NCBI GenBank assembly: GCA_037200525.1
Contig: JBBCGG010000001.1
Coordinates: forward strand, 3,018,501-3,082,500
Direction of reading: 5' to 3'
Origin: Methylocella sp.
GTDB taxonomy: Bacteria; Pseudomonadota; Alphaproteobacteria; Rhizobiales; Beijerinckiaceae
Length of the DNA stretch: 64,000 bases
Made by a program: the position numbers and the translations under genes. Every line of letters begins with the position of its first letter. Within the stretch, counting starts at the first letter, position 1. This document shows, in pieces, positions 37,533 through 45,332 of the stretch. A model generated the notes under the pieces. That model was not told where the DNA came from. It did not search any database and was given only the letters and a program-made list of their open reading frames with translations.

Positions 37533-39134
37533 ATGAGCCCCATGGTAGTGCCTGGCTCCAAGCTCCCCGACGACGTTGATGCGCTCAAGGCCATGGTGTT
37601 GGCCATGACTGAAAAAGCGGCTCGCGCGGAAGCTCTTGAAGCCGAAGTTGCCGATCTCAAAGCCTTGAATGCGAGCGCCGACGAACGCATCGCGCGACTG
37701 ACCTCCATCCTCAAGGCATTGGAACGGGCAAGGTTCGGGCGCCGCTCCGAGAAGCTTGGCTCGAAAGCTCTTGATGACGAACAGAGTGCCTTCGTCTTCG
37801 ACGAGATTGAAACGGGGATCGGAGCCATCCAGGCCGAACTCGACAAGCGGCCCAGTCCCGATAAGGCCAAACGAGCCGCACGTCCCCGCAAAGGTTTTGC
37901 CGCCCATCTCGAGCGGCTCGAAATCGTCATCGAACCGGACACTCTTCCCGAGAATGAAGGCAAACAGAAGATCCTGATCGGCGAAGATGTCTCCGAGCGG
38001 CTCGATGTCACGCCGGCCAAGTTCCGCGTCATCGTCACGCGCCGGCCTAAATACGCATTCAAGAATGAGGATGGTGTCATCCAGGCTCCAGCGCCGGCCC
38101 ATATCATCGAGGGCGGCGTTCCGACGGAAGCTCTCCTGGCGCTTATTGCCGTTTCCAAATATGCCGATGGCCTGCCGCTTTACCGGCAAGAGGCCATCTA
38201 CACGCGCGACAAGGTGGAACTCAATCGCGCCCTGATGGCCCAATGGATGGGCCGGCTCGGGTTTGAACTTGAGATCCTCTCTGAACACGTCCTCACCCGG
38301 ATCAAACAGGCGGAAAGAATCTTCGCCGACGAAACGACCTTGCCGACCTTGGCGCCCGGTTCCGGCAGCACAAAGACAGCCTATCTCTGGGCCTATGCGA
38401 GAGACGATCGCCCCTTTGGCGGCAGCGGCCCGCCGATGGTTGCCTATCGCTTCGAAGATAGCCGGTCTGGCGATTGTGTCGCCCGTCATCTCGGTGGTTA
38501 TAGGGGCATTCTGCAGGTCGACGGATATACGGCCTACAATCGCCTCGCGAGGCCAGACCGCGGCAATGACGCCGTCACGCTCGCGGGATGTTGGAGCCAT
38601 GTCCGGAGACGATTTTACGAACTGCACGTCAATGGCAGCTCCGAGCTTGCCACGGCTACGATTGAACGCATGACCCATCTATGGGAGGTCGAGGAAAACG
38701 TCCGGGGCAAAGAGCCAGAAGTGCGCGCTGCGGCCCGGCAAGAAACTGCGGTGGCGATCGTCGCTGATCTGTTCAGGCTTTGGCAAGATGCGCTCCCACG
38801 TATCTCCGGCAAGTCTAAGCTCGCCGAGGCGATACGTTACGCCATCTCACGCCGGGCGACGCTCGAACGCTTCCTGAATGATGGCCGCATCGAGATCGAC
38901 TCCAACATCGTAGAGCGTGCAATCCGGCCGCAAACAATCACACGAAAAAACTCACTCTTCGCCGGCAGCGATGGTGGAGGCCGTACTTGGGCATCCATAG
39001 CCACATTGCTGCAAACTGCAAAAATGAACGACATCGATCCTCAGGCCTGGCTCACCCAGACACTCGAGCGCGTCGCAAACGGCTGGCCCAATGCCGAAAT
39101 CGATGCCCTCATGCCCTGGAAATACGCCGCCTGA
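37533..39134 (+). CDS. tnpC: IS66 family transposase TnpC
   Basis: A 533-residue DDE transposase. An N-terminal coiled coil (residues about 15-60) precedes a zinc-finger-like and IS66 core. Catalytic residues are seen in RIFADETTLPTL, ILQVDGYTAYNRL and in the late segment IEIDSNIVERAIRPQ. The frame is intact, so IS66 here may be active. It begins 65 bp after tnpB. Confidence 0.93.
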   Translation: MSPMVVPGSKLPDDVDALKAMVLAMTEKAARAEALEAEVADLKALNASADERIARLTSILKALERARFGRRSEKLGSKALDDEQSAFVFDEIETGIGAIQAELDKRPSPDKAKRAARPRKGFAAHLERLEIVIEPDTLPENEGKQKILIGEDVSERLDVTPAKFRVIVTRRPKYAFKNEDGVIQAPAPAHIIEGGVPTEALLALIAVSKYADGLPLYRQEAIYTRDKVELNRALMAQWMGRLGFELEILSEHVLTRIKQAERIFADETTLPTLAPGSGSTKTAYLWAYARDDRPFGGSGPPMVAYRFEDSRSGDCVARHLGGYRGILQVDGYTAYNRLARPDRGNDAVTLAGCWSHVRRRFYELHVNGSSELATATIERMTHLWEVEENVRGKEPEVRAAARQETAVAIVADLFRLWQDALPRISGKSKLAEAIRYAISRRATLERFLNDGRIEIDSNIVERAIRPQTITRKNSLFAGSDGGGRTWASIATLLQTAKMNDIDPQAWLTQTLERVANGWPNAEIDALMPWKYAA

Positions 39135-39290
39135 ACGGCCTCGGCTAAGCGCTTACTTTTAAACGGCGTCCTGATCAACACAAATGCGGCCTTTTCGCTC
39201 TCGAACTCGTCCGCAGGCGATTTACGCGTGCCGCTCGCGCCGCCCAAATTTCAGACCGTACAGGAGCGACGCCATAAGGCAGTCTCGTGA

Positions 39291-39488
39291 GCTCATCTAG
39301 CTGCATACGGACATCGCAGTGCCCTATCTTGAATGCCAAAGCCGTGTCTCATCTATGAAAGCTTGGACGGCCCGACGTTCGGGATGAGATCTGCACTCCA
39401 AGATTCACCACGCAGCATAGCTAATGCAGCTTCAACCAGACAATTTTTTTCGGTGGCGAGATGGTGGCGACATGGACTGAAAATACGA
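39291..39488. other. Stretch without a recognisable gene
   Basis: Between the end of the IS66-interrupted ORF and the hairpin at 39489, no gene is supported. It includes an A/T-rich tract with a run of seven T near 39445. Confidence 0.4.
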
Positions 39489-39510
39489 AAGCCGCCCCTA
39501 AGGGCGGCTT
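39489..39510 (-). terminator. Terminator downstream of the tRNA-fMet fragment
   Basis: AAGCCGCCC (39489-39497) and GGGCGGCTT (39502-39510) form a perfect 9-bp stem with a 4-nt loop. On the minus strand it lies 33 bp beyond the tRNA 3' end and is followed by a short T-rich stretch, so it is probably the original terminator of that tRNA gene. Confidence 0.7.
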
Positions 39511-39542
39511 CATAAAAGAGCTGCGTATTCATATAGTTAATT

Positions 39543-39588
39543 TGGTTGCGGGGACAGGATTTGAACCTGTGACCTTCAGGTTATGAGC
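39543..39588 (-). other. 3' half of tRNA-fMet(CAT), probable attachment-site scar
   Basis: The minus strand reads GCTCATAACCTGAAGGTCAC, then AGGTTCAAATCCTGTCCCCG and CAACCA. This is the anticodon loop through CCA of an initiator-type tRNA-Met. The sequence upstream of the anticodon loop does not form the 5' anticodon stem, D arm or acceptor strand, so it is a 46-nt fragment and not a working tRNA. Integrases often leave such copies at island ends. Confidence 0.78.
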
Positions 39589-39929
39589 GTGACAGGCCAG
39601 CGGGCTACCCAGATACAAGAACCCGAGAAAGCGGCGGCGCGCAGATCGTCCATTGCGCAACAGCAATTCGAGCGAAGTTTCCTTACTGTCGACCAATCAA
39701 ATAATTCGAAGCGGAAAAAATTTTTGGCCGGAGCTGCGTGCCCGGAGGACATGCGGCTGACTTCGATTTTACCCACCGCGTAGCTTTATAGATTCGGCTA
39801 GCGAATCTTCATTGGGGCCCGCTGCGTCCAATTCCGCCTTCGTGGTCACCAGGTGGTCACCAACGCGAGAGCTGATCCTGGCGTCAAACGGCGAAGATGT
39901 GAATTACGCTGAGATATCAACGAGAGAAT

Positions 39930-39974
39930 TGGTCGGAGTGGCGGGATTCGAACCCACGACCCCTAGTCCCCCAG
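39930..39974 (-). other. 3' half of tRNA-Pro(GGG), probable attachment-site scar
   Basis: The minus strand reads CTGGGGGACTAGGGGTCGTG, then GGTTCGAATCCCGCCACTCC and GACCA, matching the anticodon loop to CCA of a proline tRNA. The 5' half is absent: the bases before the loop cannot pair with ACTAG. It is a second truncated tRNA within 400 bp of the fMet fragment. Confidence 0.72.
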
Positions 39975-40340
39975 GCCGGATAGCTGATTCCTAAAACGCC
40001 AAACCAATCAAATAGATACTCCCTCTCAATTTAATTCCGTGGGATTTTTCGTGGGACATTTTGCTTCGGGGCTGCATCGGGATTACGCTTGTGGATGACC
40101 AGCGCGGTGGTCACCTGCTCATTCAGACCAGCATCACGAAAGCGCCATCACTACGCGCTGATTTTGGGAGAAGAGCGCGGATTTCCCGACGGGGACCGAG
40201 AAGTTATATCGTCGCGTTCGGGCACCCTTCTGATCCGGCTGCGGCGCTCCCCACTTTGCCGAAGGAGCGCCCCTGTTCCATGAGGCACCCCCTGAGGGAC
40301 CCGGCGCTTCGCCGACCCCATCCCTGTAGCGTCGCATCAG
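39975..40340. other. Stretch without a recognisable gene
   Basis: No supported ORF. On the minus strand a short frame (KCPTKNPTELN, stop at about 40030) leads toward the tRNA-Pro scar and could be the last codons of a lost integrase gene, but it is too short to claim. Confidence 0.35.
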
Positions 40341-40775
40341 TTACCAGTGGAAAGCCACTCCCTCACCCATGCTGCAATCAAACTCCGCCTCATGGAAGAC
40401 CGCATAGGTAACCGGGTTTAGGAAGCGCGTTTTCGCATCAACTTTCCCCGCTCGGTCGACTTTGAAGGAAAGAAACTCGTCCACCGGCGTGTTGTCGCTT
40501 CTCACAGTGAAATGCGTCGTCGCGAACGCTATGCCTTGATCGCCTTCCATGTAGCCTTCGAAGTGCAGACTCCCACGAACAAGGGGGCCTGGTTTTTCCG
40601 TGCTGTGGACGAGACATTTCGAAAGATCGAGCGTCATGCGGATGTCCTTGCCATCCAGCACCGCCTTTTCCAGTTCCGCATAATTCTGCGCGTCGGTCGC
40701 AGCTGCGTCGCGGATAACGCCGAAGCTAGCCAGCCCAGCCAGAAGGACCCCGAAGGAAAAAACACGTGACCGCAT
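40341..40775 (-). CDS. virK: VirK family protein
   Basis: This 144-residue exported protein has a signal peptide (MRSRVFSFGVLLAGLASFGV, cleavage near AAAT) and the VirK domain (PF06903): YAELEKAVLDGKDIRMTLDL, then a conserved Cys in LSKCLVH, FRTHFTVRSD-like ATTHFTVRSDNTPVDEFLSF and the C-terminal YAVFHEAEFDCSMGEGVAFH. VirK was named from the Agrobacterium vir regulon, but its function is unknown. It stands alone, near tRNA scars. Confidence 0.9.
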   Translation of the reverse strand: MRSRVFSFGVLLAGLASFGVIRDAAATDAQNYAELEKAVLDGKDIRMTLDLSKCLVHSTEKPGPLVRGSLHFEGYMEGDQGIAFATTHFTVRSDNTPVDEFLSFKVDRAGKVDAKTRFLNPVTYAVFHEAEFDCSMGEGVAFHW

Positions 40776-41006
40776 ATATTATTACCTCGTTGATTTTATA
40801 GCCGACGCGGACCCCAGAGCGACGTCGCCGGCTCAGATGCGACCACGTCGCCGCCGCTTTGCCGCATTAGAGGCAAACAACTGTCCACGCTTGCACGAAG
40901 CGCGCTGGCGGCTCGCTTTCCACAGACTTGGGGTCACGGCTGAAATTAATCACGGCCGCGCGAAGCAGCCTCTAGTCCGCCACGGCCAAACGCCCTGTTC
41001 CGCAGC

Positions 41007-41637
41007 TCATTGATTGACCCGCCGCGACACATATTTGCTGACATAAAAGGCTGCGCCAAGGGTCAAAACCCCAAGGCCCGCTAGGAGAACGGGCTCGGTA
41101 AGGCCTAGGATTTTGCTTTGCAGCGTGGCGGTCCCCAAAACCCCACCGACTATGAACGCGGAGTTCAATATGTTCACCCCGCCGAAAACTCTTGCTCGCC
41201 GCTCTGCAGCGACGTCCACCTGAATTGCGGTAAACAGCGGCACGACGTACAAGCCTCCGGCGCACGACAGGCCAACAAAATCGACAACGATGCGGACGCC
41301 GATTGGCCGAGCTGAAAAACGCTCCGATACCGACTTCCGCGCTGGCTGTGGGGAGGCTCCAGGTCGACAGACCGAGATCGATCAGAAACGCCGCCATACC
41401 GACGGCGGCGAGCGGAACCGGGCGTAGCAAAATACGCCCCTTGGCGCTCAAGGCCGCCGCGATCGAGCCGATCCCGATGCCTAGCGCGAAAAGCGCGGTG
41501 ATGGCGGTCTCGACGCCAATTCCGCCGCCGGTCTTGTTGCGAATGACGACCGGCGTGAGTGAAACCGCCACCGCGCCGACCGTCCAGAACCAGGAGACTG
41601 CGAGGCTCCGGCTCCACAGTTGGCGGCCGCGGCGGTC
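41007..41637 (-). pseudogene. MFS transporter (LplT-like), truncated and frameshifted
   Basis: The minus strand encodes DRRGRQLWSRSLAVSWFWTV onward, with several membrane helices (FALGIGIGSIAAALSAKGRI). After a frameshift near 41285 it continues as LYVVPLFTAIQVDVAAERRA and ends ...AAFYVSKYVSRRVNQ. This is the second half of an MFS lysophospholipid-transporter-like protein. The 5' half has been removed by the IS21 element that begins at about 41638. Confidence 0.78.
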
Positions 41638-41755
41638 TGTTGATTTCCACTGAGAACTGACCCAGGCAGCGCGGGTTTTTCCGCCGAGAACTGACCCATG
41701 TTCGAACCTTACCCCTTTGGCGTGGCCGGGGGGGGGGGGCGATGGAGTGATCGAC

Positions 41756-43340
41756 ATGGAGTTATTGAGCGTCATCCGGCGCTGGCATTATCGGGATCAT
41801 TTTTCGATCCGAGAGATATCGCGGCGCACAGGTCTGTCGCGGAACACGGTGCGCAAGTACCTGCGCTCTGACAGCATCGAGCCCAAGTTTAATCTTCCTG
41901 AGCGGCCGAGCGGGCTGGACCCCTACGCCGACAAGCTGTCGCATATGCTGCGACAGGAGGCAGGGAAGTCGCGCAAGCAGAAGCGCACGATCAAGCAGTT
42001 GCACGCCGATCTGGCGGCGCTGGGCTACGACGGATCCTACAATCGCGTGGCGGCTTTCGCGCGGGATTGGAAGGACGCCCGACAGCGAGAGCAAAAGACC
42101 ACGGGCCGCGGCGTCTTCGTGCCCCTTGCGTTCATGGCCGGTGAGGCGTTCCAGTTCGATTGGTCAGAGGACTGGGCGGTCATCGCGGGCGAGCGGACCA
42201 AGCTCCAGGTCGCTCACTTCAAGCTCAGCTATAGCCGCGCTTTCTTTCTCCGCGCCTATCCGCAACAGACCCATGAGATCCTGTTCGACGCGCATAATCA
42301 CGCCTTCCGCGTCCTGGGCGGCGTGCCGCGGCGCGGCATCTACGACAATATGCGAACCGCCGTCGATAAGATCGGACGCGGCAAGGAGCGCAAGGTCAAC
42401 GCCCGCTTCTTAGCCATGGTCAGTCACTTCCTGTTCGAGGCCGGGTTCTGCAATCCGGCGTCCGGGTGGGAGAAAGGCGGAGCCCGCCAAGGGTCCGGCA
42501 TGCGAAGCATGTTGGATGGCGGGCGGAGGTCAAATCGAAAAGGACGTCCAGGACGCCCGCCATCGGCTTTGGCAACCGACGCCCAGCTTTCCCTCCCTGG
42601 CGGCGCTGAACAATTGGCTGGAGACGCGCTGCCGGGAACTGTGGGCGCAAACGGCGCACAACTCGCAGGCGGGCTCGGTAGCCGACGCCTGGGCCGAAGA
42701 GACGCGGCATCTGATGCAGCTTCCGAGGCCGTTTGACGGTTTCGTCGAATACGCCAAGCGCGTCTCGCCGACGTGCCTGGTCCATCTCGACCGCAATCGC
42801 TACAGCGTGCCGGCGTCCTTCGCCAATCGCCCGGTCAGCGTGCGGGTCTATCCCGAGCGTATCGTCGTCGCTGCCGAAGGGCAGATCGTCTGCGAGCACG
42901 CCCGCGTCTTCGCCCGCTCCCACGAACGCAAGACCACGGCGACCGTTTTCGATTGGCGGCATTATCTCGCGGTCATACAGCGCAAGCCCGGAGCCTTGCG
43001 TAACGGCGCGCCCTTCGCCGAACTGCCGCCTGCCTTCCGGGCTTTGCAACAGCGCCTGCTCAAGACGCCGGGCGGCGACCGCGAGATGGTCGAGATTCTA
43101 GCCTTGGTTCTCCAGCACGACGAGCAAGCCGTGCTCACGGCTGTCGAACTGGCGCTGGAGGCTGGCGCGCCGACCAAGACACATATTCTGAACCTGCTCC
43201 ACAGGCTGGTCGACGGAAAGCCCATGGACACGCCTCCAATAAAGGCTCCGCAGGCTTTGACCTTGACCACCGAGCCGCAAGCCAACGTCGAGCGCTACGA
43301 CGCTCTGCGCAAGACCCGGGAGGCGCGTCATGCGTCATAA
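41756..43340 (+). pseudogene. istA: IstA transposase disrupted by a 52-bp palindromic insertion
   Basis: The first frame begins MELLSVIRRWHYRDHFSIRE, with the IS21 HTH and the DDE core (FQFDWSEDWAVI, RRGIYDNMRTAVDK), up to NPASGWEKG. A palindromic 52-bp insert follows. The reading then continues in another frame as QIEKDVQDARHRLWQPTPSF and runs to the C-terminal Mu-type domain (HLDRNRYSVPASFANRPVSV) and stop at 43340. Removing the insert restores one frame of about 510 residues. 52 is not divisible by three, so the insert causes the frameshift. Confidence 0.85.
42479..42530. repeat. 52-bp palindromic (REP-like) insert in istA
   Basis: The insert contains GCCCGCCA at 42482-42489 and TGGCGGGC at 42517-42524 as outer stem, and an inner GCATGC-GAA-GCATG hairpin. 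It breaks the conserved istA context between EKG and QIEK. Short GGCGGAG repeats occur at both edges. Confidence 0.75.
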
Positions 43341-43404
43341 TCCCGCCGCCGGCGCCGTCGTCATCATGCTGCGGGCTCTCAAGATGCACGGCATGGCTTA
43401 TTAG
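43330..43404 (+). pseudogene. istB: IstB, 5' remnant
   Basis: ATG 43330 overlaps the end of istA, and the first 23 codons (MRHNPAAGAVVIMLRALKMH and GMA) match IstB proteins. The next codons are unrelated and reach TAG at 43402-43404. The AAA ATPase helper domain is therefore completely lost. Confidence 0.82.
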
Positions 43405-43918
43405 GGCATTCGGTTGATTTCCTTTATTTACCTTTACTCTTTGGAAAATGGCTGGGGGCGCTTTTCAGCGAATGTTATAATCTTGGAAGGCCAATATATG
43501 AACGCGAATACTACAATTCTTATCTTAAGATGCTTTATAGTTTCACATTTTTTATGCTAATGCCTTATTATAATTGGTTTATTTGGCAAACGGCCGTATC
43601 GAGCCTCGAAAATCCGTTTGTCTAATTTGCTCAAATTATCATGGCCTCAAAGGATGCCATTTATCGGCTGCGCATACAGACTGGACTCACATTAATAGAG
43701 AAGACTCACATTCCAGACGATAGGATCTATTGGCTTCGGTTTTCGGGCAATGGGTTAGAGATCGCTTAGAGTATGGGCGATCGAAGAAGCCAACGAATAT
43801 GCGCAGCACCTCGGTCTCCAATATTCGGCGCACCCTTTGCATGGATTCTCAATCGTTGGCCCTTGCCGTCGTAAAGACGACGGAGGCGCTTAGTTACGAG
43901 GCCCATTGAGGTGGCCTA
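43405..43918. other. AT-rich island between IS21 and IS5 copy 4
   Basis: Base composition is strikingly AT-rich over 43405-43640 compared with everything around it, so this is probably foreign DNA. No large gene is present. Two tiny ORFs can be seen: 20 codons from ATG 43499, with GGAAGG 7 nt upstream, and the 42-codon ORF listed separately. Confidence 0.5.
43641..43769 (+). CDS. Possible 42-residue protein
   Basis: An ATG-initiated ORF (MASKDAIYRLRIQTGLTLIE, ending SGNGLEIA). It has no clear ribosome-binding site and no recognised family. It is listed because it is the only sizeable frame in an AT-rich pocket where stops should be frequent; it could equally be chance. Confidence 0.2.
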   Translation: MASKDAIYRLRIQTGLTLIEKTHIPDDRIYWLRFSGNGLEIA

Positions 43919-44756
43919 GGGTCCAGACTCACAACCAGTAGCTGACGGTAGCGGCGATGCAGACTGTGGCGAGGAAGTTTAATGCGTTTCGGTCGTAGCG
44001 GGTAGCCACGCGCCTGAAGTCTTTCAGGCGGCAGAACATGCGTTCGATGGCGTTGCGGTTTCGATAGAGGAAGGGCGAGAAGCAGTTCTTCCACCTGCGA
44101 TTGGCCTTGGGCGGGATATTCGGCATAGCTCCGCGCTCCTCGACCTGCCGACGGATCGCATTTGCGTCGTAGCCCTTGTCGCCATGGAGGATTTCGCAAG
44201 GAGGAAGTCGCGCGATAAGCTCCGCGCCCGCCGAGCAATCGGCGATTTGGCCGCCGGTGAGCATGAAAGACAGCGGGCGGCAGTCCGCATCGGTCAATGC
44301 GTGGATTTTGGTTGTGCGCCCGCCGCGCGAACGGCCGATGGCCTGATTCTTCTCCCCCCTTTGCCGCCACTGGCCGAGCGATGCGCCTTGACCGCCGAGG
44401 AGTCGATGAGGACCTGCGCCGGCGGCCCGCCTGCTTGCGCAAGCGCGTGGAACAGATCGATCCAAACGCCCTTAGCAGCCCAGCGAACGTAGCGATTGTA
44501 GAGAGTCTTCTTTGGCCCGTACTCCAGCGGCGCGTCAATCCAGCGTCCGCCAGATTTCAGCACATGAATGATCCCGCTGATCACCCGGCGATCATCGACG
44601 CCCGCCTTGCCGCGCGTGTCCGTGGGAAGATGCGGCGCGATCTTCGCGAACTGCGCGTCCGTCAGCCAGAATTGATCCCGATTCATAGTCGCTTCCTTTC
44701 GGAAGCTGTGAATCACAATCCGCCTGTCACGCCAACCATTTTATGGGTCTGGGCCC
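43919..44756 (-). mobile_element. IS5 family element (IS427-like group), copy 4 (838 bp)
   Basis: Same ends and length as the other three, in the same orientation as copy 2. Flanked by TA (43917-43918 and 44757-44758; target CTAG). Confidence 0.92.
43929..44686 (-). CDS. IS5 family transposase, -1 frameshift
   Basis: Same two-frame organisation, with both frames open. Distinguishing residues are KAGV, VISG, HRSA and VSYWL. That combination is found in no other copy in the window. Confidence 0.88.
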
Positions 44757-44854
44757 TAGGAAAGCTTACTGAGTGAGTAACTTGGGCATAGGATAGGACT
44801 ATTGCGCTCCCGTTCTTCTGCGTTTACACTTTTTCTTTTAAAGGAAGTCTCGTC

Positions 44855-45283
44855 ATGCACAGGGTCAAGCTGCTTCGACTTGCCTTTAGCCTCGCCTTTG
44901 TAATCGCCGACTTCAACCCGGTTCTTGCGTTTCCCATTGCACCACAAATCCTCGGAACGGACGCTGTCAGATCCACCCCCGATATTGATCTTGTGCGGTC
45001 CGGTGGGCGGGGCGGAAGGGGCGGTGGGCATCGTGGGTTTGCCGGGCATCATGGAATAGGTGTCAGTCGGGGTGGATATGGTTATCATCGGGGCATGGGC
45101 GCAGCCCATCGCGGATACGGAGGCCGCGGCGCAGCGGTGAGTCGTCATCGAGTTGGAGGCCGCTATTACGGTGGCGTCTGGTATGGGACAGGCCGGCGCT
45201 TTTGGCGTGGCCGATGGTGGCCCTACGGCGTCGGTTCCTGTTGGCGCGCAAGCCCCATAGGATACGTTTGGATTTGTGGTTAA
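44855..45283 (+). CDS. Secreted glycine-rich protein
   Basis: This 142-residue protein has a signal peptide (MHRVKLLRLAFSLAFVIADF, cleavage after VLA) and a G/R/H/Y-rich body (GGRGGRGGGHRGFAGHHG). It ends in an aromatic tail with two cysteines (WWPYGVGSCW…WICG). AAGGAAG precedes the ATG by 7 nt. Such proteins are common in the envelope of alphaproteobacteria; function is unknown. It is followed by the SulP gene after 49 bp. Confidence 0.72.
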   Translation: MHRVKLLRLAFSLAFVIADFNPVLAFPIAPQILGTDAVRSTPDIDLVRSGGRGGRGGGHRGFAGHHGIGVSRGGYGYHRGMGAAHRGYGGRGAAVSRHRVGGRYYGGVWYGTGRRFWRGRWWPYGVGSCWRASPIGYVWICG

Positions 45284-45332
45284 GGCAACGCCCGCTTGCC
45301 TAAGCAACTAAGTCCGCGCCGGAGCTGATGCA

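Larger units (their letters stand above)
36580..39156 (+). mobile_element. IS66 family element with duplicated left end (2577 bp)
   Basis: The terminal repeats start GTAAGCGC on both ends (left GTAAGCGCCAAGC; right, read inward, GTAAGCGCTTAGC). It is flanked by a perfect 8-bp direct repeat TTTTAAAC (36572-36579 and 39157-39164), as expected for IS66. Three genes tnpA, tnpB and tnpC are all open. The first 70 bp occur twice in tandem. Confidence 0.94.
36409..39290 (+). pseudogene. Small ORF interrupted by IS66
   Basis: From ATG 36409 the frame is open for exactly 57 codons to the IS66 insertion (…QRWRPSFLN). If the IS and one copy of the 8-bp duplication are removed, it continues in frame from 39165 as GVLINTNAAFSLSNSSAGDL and ends at TGA 39288-39290. 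The rebuilt product has 98 residues and no recognised domain. The continuity across the exact insertion site is suggestive, but a chance open frame is possible. Confidence 0.45.
41638..43404 (+). mobile_element. IS21 family element, right part missing
   Basis: The left end starts TGTTGATTTCCACTGAGAAC and contains a repeated GAGAACTGACCC box (41652 and 41686), typical for this IS21 subgroup. istA follows, but istB breaks after 23 codons and the right terminus is absent. A run of twelve G lies just upstream of istA (41730-41741). The element cannot move on its own. Confidence 0.85.

Noticed and set aside
37497-38678. 393-codon minus-strand ORF opposite IS66 tnpC
   Set aside because: Shadow of the transposase coding sequence; no ribosome-binding site or conserved pattern.
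39543-39620. Complete tRNA-Met gene
   Set aside because: The sequence 5' to the anticodon loop cannot form the anticodon stem, D arm or acceptor stem, so only the 3' half is present.
39812-39994. 60-codon ORF ending GVAGFEPTTPSPPG
   Set aside because: The GVAGFEPTTP pattern is the well-known false translation of a tRNA 3' end; it overlaps the tRNA-Pro fragment.
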